Shown piece after piece: positions 22,067 through 29,357 of a DNA stretch of 64,000 bases. The stretch's first letter is position 1, and the number at the start of each line of letters is the position of its first letter. The notes beneath the pieces are model-generated. The model made no database searches, had not been told where the DNA came from, and worked only from the letters and a program-made list of their open reading frames with translations. The stretch is from contig JAWUXM010000002.1 of assembly GCA_034111325.1 (NCBI GenBank), positions 1 to 64,000 of the forward strand, written 5' to 3'. Position numbers and translations under genes: made by a program. This stretch comes from JAWUXM01 sp034111325 (GTDB lineage Bacteria; Pseudomonadota; Alphaproteobacteria; Rickettsiales; JABIRX01).

Positions 22067-22393
22067 ATGAGTGAATGGCGATCAATTGACAGTGCTCCAA
22101 AGGACGGCACAACCTTCTTAGCTCATATAGGCGGAGCTGTGTATAAAGCTGGCTATACAACTGGTAGGACGGCTGTTTTTATGTGGTCTATGCACATTGA
22201 TAAATCTGATGGAGGTGAAAATTTCGATGAAGCTAATTATAAAGCTCGCGCCACAGCCTATCTCCACGGGTTTAAGGACAAACCAACGCACTGGATGCCG
22301 CTTCCTAAAATTGATAGATCAAAAGAAAAGGAAGAATTAAAGAAATATAAATCAGAGCTTTCAAAATTAAAGAAAAAATATAATCAAGAATAA
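22067..22393 (+). CDS. DUF551-like phage protein
   Basis: 108 residues from the ATG at 22067, which has GAGGAG four bases upstream. It opens EWRSIDSAPKDGT and ends with HWMPLP, the signature of DUF551-type proteins common in (pro)phage accessory regions, function unknown. The C-terminal 25 residues are a lysine-rich helix. It is followed 3 bp later by a small membrane protein. A shorter relative is encoded at 61563-61772. Confidence 0.7.
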   Translation: MSEWRSIDSAPKDGTTFLAHIGGAVYKAGYTTGRTAVFMWSMHIDKSDGGENFDEANYKARATAYLHGFKDKPTHWMPLPKIDRSKEKEELKKYKSELSKLKKKYNQE

Positions 22394-22396
22394 ATT

Positions 22397-22666
22397 ATGA
22401 GTAAAAAAAACAAACTACAATTATTTATAATAGGGGTTTTATTATCACTATTGTTTTCGTCGCTGATGTGTTTGGCTGTTTATGTGTTGCTATGCTTCAT
22501 CTTTTGGGAAATATTAACAATGAACCCTACTTCGATGAGGATCTTTTTTGTGGTTTATTCTATAACAGCAATAATAAGTGCCATTTCTGCCTTAGAAGAA
22601 GGGGAGTTAGAGAAAAATTCAGTTGTAAAGAATTACTTTACAACTGCCAAGGACGGTAAAAAATGA
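22397..22666 (+). CDS. Small membrane protein
   Basis: 89 residues with two predicted membrane helices (residues ~9-38 and ~47-65) and a charged C-terminal tail. No family recognised. It overlaps the start of the downstream HTH regulator by 4 bp, suggesting coupled translation. Confidence 0.6.
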   Translation: MSKKNKLQLFIIGVLLSLLFSSLMCLAVYVLLCFIFWEILTMNPTSMRIFFVVYSITAIISAISALEEGELEKNSVVKNYFTTAKDGKK

Positions 22667-22905
22667 AAAGTATGTTTTCTAAGAAAATCAGACACCAGCG
22701 TAAGCTACACAAATTAACCTTGAAACAGCTAGCTAGTGCTATAGGCACGAGCGTAAGCTATATTTGTCAACTGGAAAATAAAGTGAGTGCTAATCCCTCA
22801 GCTAAAATCGTTTATGCTATTGCGAAGTTCTTTGGCTGTTCTGTAGAATATTTTATGGAAGATAAATACAATATAGGAACTTATCCCGATAGTGATAAAG
22901 TCTAA
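22663..22905 (+). CDS. XRE-family helix-turn-helix regulator
   Basis: 80 residues, single lambda-repressor-like domain: IRHQRKLHKLTLKQLASAIGTSVSYICQLENK, then a typical fourth helix and GCSVEYFMED. No extra effector domain. It sits in the left-end plus-strand cluster, away from the cI/cro pair at 55 kb, so it may be an additional transcriptional switch. Confidence 0.8.
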   Translation: MKSMFSKKIRHQRKLHKLTLKQLASAIGTSVSYICQLENKVSANPSAKIVYAIAKFFGCSVEYFMEDKYNIGTYPDSDKV

Positions 22906-23000
22906 ATAATGTCTAGAAACGGTTTGAAATGTCTAAAACCTGCAATGAACCGCAGAAAACGGGGAGCGATGAGGATTATTAATTAACTGAAGGAATGATT

Positions 23001-23513
23001 ATGGACGATTTACCTATAGAAAATATAAAGTGCTTAGAAGAAATACCAGAATCATTATGGAATAAAATTTATAATGTAATTGATGGTAAGAGCGAAGACT
23101 TTATCAGTTCTATCCAGATGGATAAATATGATTTAACTGAAATTGAAAGAATAACAGTTTATCTTGATAAAGATCATTATGACGAAGCCTTTAGTTTTGA
23201 GCATTTTTCAAGTGAAGAAGCGGGGTCTGAATTTAGAGATTTTATATATAGAGAAGATAATAGAGACTGGCAGCCAACAACAAGACAAGTCAATATATAT
23301 TGCTTTAAACCAAAACGCTTGCTGAATATGACTGATGAACAGTTTAATTTTCAATTAAAGAAATTAAAACATAGCAAGTATTTACAGCAAAAACAAAAAG
23401 AAATGAAATTCGATTTAGCTATAGCTTACCACGGAACAATTCAGCGTTGGCGGGACTTTGCAAAGAACAAATTTCTTTGTTTGGAATCCGAAACAAAATC
23501 TATTTTAGTATAA
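23001..23513 (+). CDS. Hypothetical prophage protein
   Basis: 170 residues from the ATG at 23001, chosen because GAAGGA lies six bases upstream. The ATG at 22995 directly abuts that sequence. The protein is acidic at the N-terminus and lysine-rich in the last third, with no signal peptide or membrane segment. No family recognised. About 90 bp separate it from the HTH gene. Confidence 0.55.
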   Translation: MDDLPIENIKCLEEIPESLWNKIYNVIDGKSEDFISSIQMDKYDLTEIERITVYLDKDHYDEAFSFEHFSSEEAGSEFRDFIYREDNRDWQPTTRQVNIYCFKPKRLLNMTDEQFNFQLKKLKHSKYLQQKQKEMKFDLAIAYHGTIQRWRDFAKNKFLCLESETKSILV

Positions 23514-23581
23514 AAACTAGGTATAGGATAAGTACAAGGTCACTATACCATTATACCTATTATTAACGTATCTAGAATAAA

Positions 23582-23953
23582 ATGATGAACAGGATAGATG
23601 GCGAGATTGGAGAAATGTTAGAGATGCAAGAAGAGGCGATTACTAACGTGGTTAGGAGAGTGCCTTATTTTGCGTATTCAGCTCTTATGAGTCGGATAGA
23701 CGAATTTCAAGGTACTGTCAATGCGGCATATTTAGCTATATCAGAACTACCTGAGCACTCCAAATGTAATAATGTTACTTTTGAGGTGCCAAAAGTAAAT
23801 GTTTTAAACGATGATGATTATAGGGAATATAAAATATTAAAATACTATTTTACGAAATTACAAGATGCTCCTTTTTCTAATGAGAAAATGGAGAAATTAA
23901 GTGTGATGATAAAAGAAGAGGCAAAAGATATAAAAGTTATTTGGAACACATAG
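23582..23953 (+). CDS. Hypothetical prophage protein
   Basis: 123 residues, mostly helical and acidic at the N-terminus (GEIGEMLEMQEEAI). No recognised domain. Last plus-strand gene before the convergent late operon. A possible alternate start lies one codon downstream. Confidence 0.55.
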   Translation: MMNRIDGEIGEMLEMQEEAITNVVRRVPYFAYSALMSRIDEFQGTVNAAYLAISELPEHSKCNNVTFEVPKVNVLNDDDYREYKILKYYFTKLQDAPFSNEKMEKLSVMIKEEAKDIKVIWNT

Positions 23954-23990
23954 TTGCTGTATAAAGTCATGCACAAGAAACCGTGCCTTC

Positions 23991-24041
23991 CTGCATATAG
24001 CTTTATGCAGTGCGAACTACCGAGGAATACTCGACAGTTCG
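23991..24041. other. Two tandem stem-loops between convergent operons
   Basis: First hairpin: CTGCATA (23991-23997) / TATGCAG (24004-24010). Second: CGAACT-AC-CGAG-GAATA-CTCG-AC-AGTTCG (24013-24041), a ten-pair stem broken by a symmetric AC/AC internal loop. They lie where the rightward accessory genes and the leftward late operon converge. No T-run, so a role in bidirectional termination or RNA processing is only a guess. Confidence 0.5.
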
Positions 24042-24056
24042 TAAACCTCCGAACCT

Positions 24057-24464
24057 CTAAGCCCGAACAATCCGCAAATTAAATTCATCGGGTAAGATTT
24101 TTTCTTGTAGCCAATCAAGGGTTTTCTTTGAATTGAAAACCGCCAGCTCATTATTCAGATTGCCCCAACCATTGCCGAAAGCTATACAGCCGTTTAGCTC
24201 GCTAGGTCTGTTAGCTACATGGATTTCAATATTATCTCGATCATCAACTTTAAGCAGTTTCCAATATTGATATTTGCCCGTTTTATCAGCAATACATCTG
24301 TATAAACCCTCTGGAATACATGACATGCCACGTTGATTATTAAACCAAGGGCACTCTATAGAGTATCCAAGACAGCCACCGTTTTCATCATGAACAGTGC
24401 CAACCGTGCCTTTATCAGCATTGATAAACCTCTTTATTGTAAGAGTTTCAGTGTATTTGTGCAT
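24057..24464 (-). CDS. DUF5675 family protein, likely lysis-module gene
   Basis: 135 residues. It contains features of the DUF5675 family of phage proteins: TIKRF near the N-terminus, GYSIECPW, IPEGLYRC, IEIHVANRPSELNGCIAFG. Conserved His and Cys residues suggest an enzyme. It is the last gene of the leftward operon, where lysis genes sit, and no classical endolysin is present elsewhere. A role in cell-wall degradation is inference. Confidence 0.65.
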   Translation of the reverse strand: MHKYTETLTIKRFINADKGTVGTVHDENGGCLGYSIECPWFNNQRGMSCIPEGLYRCIADKTGKYQYWKLLKVDDRDNIEIHVANRPSELNGCIAFGNGWGNLNNELAVFNSKKTLDWLQEKILPDEFNLRIVRA

Positions 24465-24466
24465 CT

Positions 24467-24724
24467 TTAGAAGTTCTTTCGATCTGAGTTCTCCGCTTTA
24501 TCAATATTAATTGCCAAAGCATTGATAAGTGGAGCTAACTTTCCTAAATTTCTGTCCTTCACAGAACTTGAAAGTGCTGAGGCAGCTAGCCCAATTCCTG
24601 CAATAGCCGCAGAAATAGGATTAGTTGCGGCTGTGACTGCGGCAGTAGTCATGCCGAGCTTATAAAAGATTTTGAATAGTTTTTTACCAATTCTAATTAT
24701 TCTTTGTTTTGTGCTAAAGTTCAT
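24467..24724 (-). CDS. Small hydrophobic protein, candidate holin
   Basis: 85 residues: basic N-terminus, then a long alanine/glycine-rich hydrophobic stretch (residues ~24-53), then a charged tail. It is placed directly between a coiled-coil membrane protein and the DUF5675 protein, 2 bp from the latter. Holin is a guess from size, topology and position. Confidence 0.5.
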   Translation of the reverse strand: MNFSTKQRIIRIGKKLFKIFYKLGMTTAAVTAATNPISAAIAGIGLAASALSSSVKDRNLGKLAPLINALAINIDKAENSDRKNF

Positions 24725-24789
24725 GTTAACTTATAAATAAATATGTGCTAAAACTCATTATGAAATAGTAAAGTTTATTTGCAAATGAA

Positions 24790-24945
24790 ATGCTGGAATT
24801 TATATATGCCCGAACTGCCGTTATAGCACATAATGGTTTCAGAATGAACGAGTCTGAAAAATTGATATCAGAAATAAACGCTGTAATGTTGGCGAGGCTT
24901 TATCTGCACAGATTAAAAAAGCTAGCACTCCTTCTTGATAGTTAA
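24790..24945 (+). CDS. Possible 51-residue protein on the opposite strand
   Basis: Plus-strand open frame in the 197-bp gap of the lysis region. It overlaps the 3' end of the minus-strand gene at 24922-25275. The product would be amphipathic and Leu/Ala-rich (ends RLKKLALLLDS). No clear ribosome-binding site, so it may be chance. Confidence 0.25.
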   Translation: MLEFIYARTAVIAHNGFRMNESEKLISEINAVMLARLYLHRLKKLALLLDS

Positions 24946-25275
24946 ATAAAGATCAAGTTTTTCTAATATTGAGCGTGTTTCTTTACTTATTTGCTCTTTC
25001 AAGTCTCTTTTTAGTTCTTTCAGTGCTTCTGAAGATGCATATGTTTCTTTTACTCTAGACAACGCCCTTTGCTGCTCTTTCAGCTCACCTTTTAATTCTT
25101 TGATATCTGCTGCTTTCTCTGCGATTGCTACGCTTGTAAGGAGAGCAGAGGCTTGAATTGATTTATTGATAGTGACAATCGAATTTCTGAACGTCCAGCT
25201 TATGACTGCAAAGAAAATGCCACTAAAAATAGTAATACAAACAGTAATGAGATCAATAGAAAATAGGGGTTCCAC
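24922..25275 (-). CDS. Membrane-anchored coiled-coil protein, spanin-like
   Basis: 117 residues: one N-terminal membrane helix (residues ~9-27), then a heptad-rich helix (~45-110) of Glu/Lys/Leu. This topology resembles inner-membrane spanins (Rz type) and the position in the lysis region agrees. No Rz1-like lipoprotein was found overlapping it, so the spanin call is uncertain. Confidence 0.5.
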   Translation of the reverse strand: MEPLFSIDLITVCITIFSGIFFAVISWTFRNSIVTINKSIQASALLTSVAIAEKAADIKELKGELKEQQRALSRVKETYASSEALKELKRDLKEQISKETRSILEKLDLYLTIKKEC

Positions 25276-25277
25276 AT

Positions 25278-25715
25278 TTATCCCTTAGGCTTGACTGGCT
25301 TTTCTTCTTCAACCAATTCACATTCTGGCTCTTCATCTTCTATCAGAAAGCCAACATATAGCATGTGTTGCGGTGTGAAAATTATATCTTCTATTTCTGC
25401 AATGCTTATTTGCTGAATATTCAATTCGACTTCCTGAGCTACAAGTTCGCTATGCTCTTTGAAATACGCAAGAGTATCTTCTTTGGCTATGTCAAATCTT
25501 CCATCTTTATTTTCCTTGCCATATTTTTTTATCAGTGATTGGCGCAGAGGCGAATAAATATCATATTCGTTTTTTAAAGCTTTGATAATTTTGCTGATTT
25601 TAAACGCTGTTTTTGCGCCCATATCTTTTGCAGATAGCGCACCGATAGGGCTTAAATCAGGTCTATCTACTGGCTCAAGTGCGTTGACAACATCGCTTAA
25701 TTTTATTTTTATCAT
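25278..25715 (-). CDS. DUF1617-like phage protein
   Basis: 145 residues. The N-terminal two thirds (KIKLSDVVNAL, KTAFKISKIIKALKNEYDIYSPLRQSLIKKYG, DGRFDI) follow the pattern of the DUF1617 family found near tail/lysis genes of phages, function unknown. The C-terminus is acidic then lysine-rich. 2 bp from the coiled-coil gene. Confidence 0.5.
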   Translation of the reverse strand: MIKIKLSDVVNALEPVDRPDLSPIGALSAKDMGAKTAFKISKIIKALKNEYDIYSPLRQSLIKKYGKENKDGRFDIAKEDTLAYFKEHSELVAQEVELNIQQISIAEIEDIIFTPQHMLYVGFLIEDEEPECELVEEEKPVKPKG

Positions 25716-25775
25716 GTTTTTTTCTTAGTTGATTAACTTTATTAATTTATAAATGATCTGTGCCGAATTGTAAAA

Positions 25776-26330
25776 TTATTCATTTACAAATGCCCCGCTC
25801 GTGAAAATCATAAATACTTCAGTACCTTTATTTAAAATCCTATACCCTTCGGCAGGATTTACCAAGCCATCAATTGCCGCCGCATCAATTTCCGCTTGAG
25901 AAAATGAGGAAACGGCTGAAGTAAAATCAATGCCAACCGTCGCTGAATAATCAGCAACTAACTTTTTACCGTTTACTACTTCAACAATTATCAGGTTGCC
26001 ACCAACCCCATTGACTGATCCAACTCCATCAAAAGTTTTTAATATTTCATAATCTTGAATTGCTAAAGATTTATTTAATTGATTCAGAACTGGATTTGCA
26101 AAAAATAAGTCAAAAAGAGAATGTCCTTCGTCAACATAACAATTCAAATCTTGTAGAATTTGCGGTTTTTTATCTTTATAAGCTGCAATATTAGCATAAA
26201 ACCGCAATTTTGTTTCCATTCTCTCACCTCTCTTTGATAAAAAAGGTTCAGATACGCAATATGCGTTATTGTAATAAATTGGCGCAGAATCTGGCGATCT
26301 GCTATCTGTAATTTGTACTACTATTCCCAT
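25776..26330 (-). CDS. Hypothetical phage protein near tail fibre
   Basis: 184 residues, beta-rich by composition, no signal peptide. Not recognised. Position between the tail fibre and the lysis region suggests a fibre-associated or baseplate accessory protein. It could equally be unrelated. Confidence 0.5.
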   Translation of the reverse strand: MGIVVQITDSRSPDSAPIYYNNAYCVSEPFLSKRGERMETKLRFYANIAAYKDKKPQILQDLNCYVDEGHSLFDLFFANPVLNQLNKSLAIQDYEILKTFDGVGSVNGVGGNLIIVEVVNGKKLVADYSATVGIDFTSAVSSFSQAEIDAAAIDGLVNPAEGYRILNKGTEVFMIFTSGAFVNE

Positions 26331-26371
26331 TGTTTTGTTTGTTAAATTGTTATTAAATTGTTAAAATTATT

Positions 26372-28651
26372 TTATCCCTCTATTGCTTCCCAGTGTACAT
26401 CTAATAACTGACCCCAAGATGCACCGAGGGAATCAACACGATAAACATTTATTTTAAAGCCGCTTACTGTGGTTTCTTTTATAGTTGATGCAAAAACATT
26501 TTGGTATGTCGTCCCTGGTTGAGTTACAACCTCTGCCCTAACCCGTGGAACGGTTGAAAATGTATTGGGGAAATTAATGGTATAGACATTCACGCCAGAA
26601 CTGCCGCCTCCAATATCTGCTTTGCCGTGTTGAAATGAGGAAATCGTAACACCAGTTGAACCTATTTTTAAGCTAGATAATGTCCCAACTGTTGTTATAC
26701 TGCTACTTCCAGCCCAACCGCTTAATGCTGTATTTTGAACATTATTTAAACCTAGCTCATACTTCACTTCCAAAGGGGTTCGGCTTTCAAGCCCTTGGGA
26801 TGTGAATCTAGCATACTCACCATTGTTGATATTAGATGTCGCAACTTTTACTGCATTATTAATTCCAATTCCAAATGTTAAAATTGCTTGTTTTGCGTTT
26901 AATTGAGTCTGAATTGCACTTGATACCCCTCTTACGTAAGCTAGTTCTGTAACATTTGGATAAGTTGCGAGAGATAAAGATTGTAAAACTCCTGATCCGT
27001 TTGCAGCTACTAATTCATTAGGGGTTAATGAAAACACTGATTGTTTGCTATCTAATTGAGTCTGAATTGCACTTGTTACACCTTTTACATGCGCTATCTG
27101 TGCTAATGATGGATAAGTTGCGAGAGATAAAGATTGTAAAACTCCTGCTCCGTTTGCAGCTACTAATTCATTGGCGGTTAATGAAAATACTGATTGTTTG
27201 CCATCTAATTGCGCCTGAATTGCACTTGTTACACCTTTTACGTGCGCTATCTGTGCTAATGATGGATAAGTCAAAACTGGCAAAGATTGCAATATTCCTG
27301 CACCATCCGTTGCTACTAACTCATCGGCTGTTAATCCGCTAATTTCAACATCACCTTCAAAAGTAGATACTCCTGTATCACTCAACTTTAGAATTTCTCC
27401 GATATTGTAATTTCCAAAACTCATATAAGTTGGCATATTGCCAGCCGTAGGAGTGCCATCTACTCCAAATTCTATGTACGCACCATTTTCGTAATCAGTG
27501 CCATCGTAACCAGCAGCAACAACTCGACCCAAAACATTACCTGTCGTCACATCGTTTGGTGCGGCTAGAGTTCCCTTAGCTCTTCCTAAATATAAGTTTG
27601 CGCCTTCTGCCGAAACATTAGAATATTGCCTAGCTTGCATTCCAATTCTAGTGCCTTCTTGGTGTGATGAAATGCCTGCGCTTAAAGCAACACCACCAAC
27701 AATCATGTTACTATTATTAAAATCAGCACCTATAACTAAGCCAAAAGTTGCGGTGTTAAAGCATAATTTATCATTGTCTTGTGTGTGTGTGCCGCCAACG
27801 CCGATAATTGGCAAAGAATATTGGGTTAATTCACCTGTTCCCGTTCCACCTTTGGCAGCACCGATTATATCGCCTATCCAAGTCCCGTATATGTAGCCAA
27901 GATTTGATATTCCTGTTGTTGTGAAATTCTTTGATCCTAAATCAACATTACTAACTGCGCCTGTGTAGGGGATGAAGCTATCTAAAGAAATCGTTGCTAA
28001 ATTCTTGCTAGCGTCTGTAACTACAATTTGTGAAGCTGTTAGTCCTGAAAGATTTAATCCTGCAAAGTCTGGGACTGAACTAAGTCCAAGACCTAGTGTA
28101 GTTCTTAATGTTGCTCCACTTTCAACAATCCAGTTAGAACCATTACCAACGATCATGTTTCCGTCAGTGAAAGCTAGGTCAGCAAGATCATCTAGTTGTG
28201 CATCCCAGCCCTGAACTTTTGAACCAACTTCATCTTCGGTAAGTATGAGGTCAGCCATTTTCTCCATCATCGCAGCAGAGACAACCTTCGGCGGAATTGT
28301 GTAGCTATATATAGGTTGGTCAGTGTTGATCTTATACCATATCCGTACTGAATATGAAGAGTGCGGCGTACCGCTCAACGTAACGTTTGCACCAGACAAT
28401 CCAGTAACATACACTTTGCTGCTAAATATTTGGGTGGCTCCTGTGTAAACATAGCTCAACAGATCGTCAGAACGAAAAATAGAAGCCCTGCCTCCGACTA
28501 TATTAGCTACTGCGAAGGGAGCGTTGAGCCCATTCTCATTCGCAGTTAGCGTGACAGAATTACTAATGATAACGCCAGCCGCAAAATCTTGGTAAGCCCA
28601 TTTTTCAGAAAGCACTTCTTCATCGCCAAAGGGTGTTTTAAAATCACTCAT
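26372..28651 (-). CDS. Tail fibre / receptor-binding protein with internal repeats
   Basis: 759 residues, rich in Ser, Thr, Gly and Asn, with beta-helix-like composition. It contains three consecutive ~51-residue repeats (roughly residues 440-590), each with LVAxxGxGxLQSL and VKGVTSAIQxQLxxKQ, as in trimeric fibre shafts. The C-terminal ~80 residues (GGGSSGVNVYTINFP, FSTVPRVRAEV, WEAIEG) look like a fibre-tip H-type domain. It overlaps the upstream gene by 4 bp. Role in host recognition is inferred from position and composition. Confidence 0.75.
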   Translation of the reverse strand: MSDFKTPFGDEEVLSEKWAYQDFAAGVIISNSVTLTANENGLNAPFAVANIVGGRASIFRSDDLLSYVYTGATQIFSSKVYVTGLSGANVTLSGTPHSSYSVRIWYKINTDQPIYSYTIPPKVVSAAMMEKMADLILTEDEVGSKVQGWDAQLDDLADLAFTDGNMIVGNGSNWIVESGATLRTTLGLGLSSVPDFAGLNLSGLTASQIVVTDASKNLATISLDSFIPYTGAVSNVDLGSKNFTTTGISNLGYIYGTWIGDIIGAAKGGTGTGELTQYSLPIIGVGGTHTQDNDKLCFNTATFGLVIGADFNNSNMIVGGVALSAGISSHQEGTRIGMQARQYSNVSAEGANLYLGRAKGTLAAPNDVTTGNVLGRVVAAGYDGTDYENGAYIEFGVDGTPTAGNMPTYMSFGNYNIGEILKLSDTGVSTFEGDVEISGLTADELVATDGAGILQSLPVLTYPSLAQIAHVKGVTSAIQAQLDGKQSVFSLTANELVAANGAGVLQSLSLATYPSLAQIAHVKGVTSAIQTQLDSKQSVFSLTPNELVAANGSGVLQSLSLATYPNVTELAYVRGVSSAIQTQLNAKQAILTFGIGINNAVKVATSNINNGEYARFTSQGLESRTPLEVKYELGLNNVQNTALSGWAGSSSITTVGTLSSLKIGSTGVTISSFQHGKADIGGGSSGVNVYTINFPNTFSTVPRVRAEVVTQPGTTYQNVFASTIKETTVSGFKINVYRVDSLGASWGQLLDVHWEAIEG
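26880..27340 (-). repeat. Three tandem 153-bp repeats inside the tail-fibre gene
   Basis: Coding repeats with a 153-bp period. The anchor CAATTCAGACTCAATT-like sequence lies near 26902, 27055 and 27208. Units differ by scattered substitutions, so the array is subject to recombination-based length change. Confidence 0.8.
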
Positions 28652-28956
28652 CGCAAATCTACTTTGAGCCTGTCAGAAAACCAAAGGCGACCAGTATCGG
28701 AAAAATCGTCGTCTGCATGCAAAGTTTTCGCTTGCAAGCTTAGATATGCGCCTGAGTTAGTTAGCCCAGAGAATTTGAGATATTGGGATGAGCCGTGTGA
28801 CGAGCCAGCAGCCCCTGCTGAACTAATGAGAAATGCTTTTACTGTCGTTGAAGCCGTGCCAACTATCGCCATGCGATAAATAATGTTTCCATCTATTGAT
28901 GAAAATTCAGAGCTATTGCCCAACGCCGCCTCCATTATTTTAAGAGGGCTAGCCAT
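28648..28956 (-). CDS. Hypothetical tail-associated protein
   Basis: 102 residues from the ATG at 28956 (an ATG at 28968 would add four residues but has no purine-rich leader). Ser/Gly/Ala-rich, ending LWFSDRLKVDLR. It overlaps its neighbours by 8 bp (upstream) and 4 bp (downstream), so the three fibre genes are coupled. No family recognised. Confidence 0.5.
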   Translation of the reverse strand: MASPLKIMEAALGNSSEFSSIDGNIIYRMAIVGTASTTVKAFLISSAGAAGSSHGSSQYLKFSGLTNSGAYLSLQAKTLHADDDFSDTGRLWFSDRLKVDLR

Positions 28957-29350
28957 TCCACAAACCATTAGCAGTTATGTCAAAAACTTTCAATTGCGCT
29001 GCTGTCTTGCTATCAAGGGAAGCCTCAATATCATCAGATTTATCACGAATCGCATTGATAATATTATTCATTGTCGTGATATTTGCTGATATTTGCGACA
29101 TGTTGACATTAGACTGGTCATCACCATTATATTGCAAATGAATCCGCCTTTTTGATTCAGCTTTGATTTTTGGTATCAACTCTGCAATCCATGCTGCTTT
29201 TGTTTTAGCAGTTAATGAGTTACCCACCTTGGTAAGCCATTCTTGGACTTCATCATAGCCTTTCGCCGATGGGTCTTTCGAAACAAAAAATGAGCCGTCA
29301 TTAACTCTGTAAACGTTTCCTAAATCTTCAACTTTTGTCATGTAGTACAT
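28949..29350 (-). CDS. Tail fibre assembly-type (DUF4376-like) protein
   Basis: 133 residues. Central helix with LTAKTKAAWIAELIPKIKAE and RRIHLQYNGDDQ, then a heptad-like stretch (ANITTMNNIINAI). This resembles DUF4376-type proteins that accompany fibres. The start at 29350 is supported by TATAGGTAAATT just upstream, the phage's common start signature. Confidence 0.5.
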   Translation of the reverse strand: MYYMTKVEDLGNVYRVNDGSFFVSKDPSAKGYDEVQEWLTKVGNSLTAKTKAAWIAELIPKIKAESKRRIHLQYNGDDQSNVNMSQISANITTMNNIINAIRDKSDDIEASLDSKTAAQLKVFDITANGLWNG

Positions 29351-29357
29351 AATTTAC

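Noticed and set aside
26880..27340. CRISPR-like array
   Set aside because: Period is 153 bp with no unique spacers and the repeats are in frame inside a structural gene.
26372..28651. Plus-strand frames with Leu/His-rich repeats inside the fibre gene (for example 27028-27342)
   Set aside because: They mirror the 153-bp repeats of the minus-strand fibre and have no start signal.
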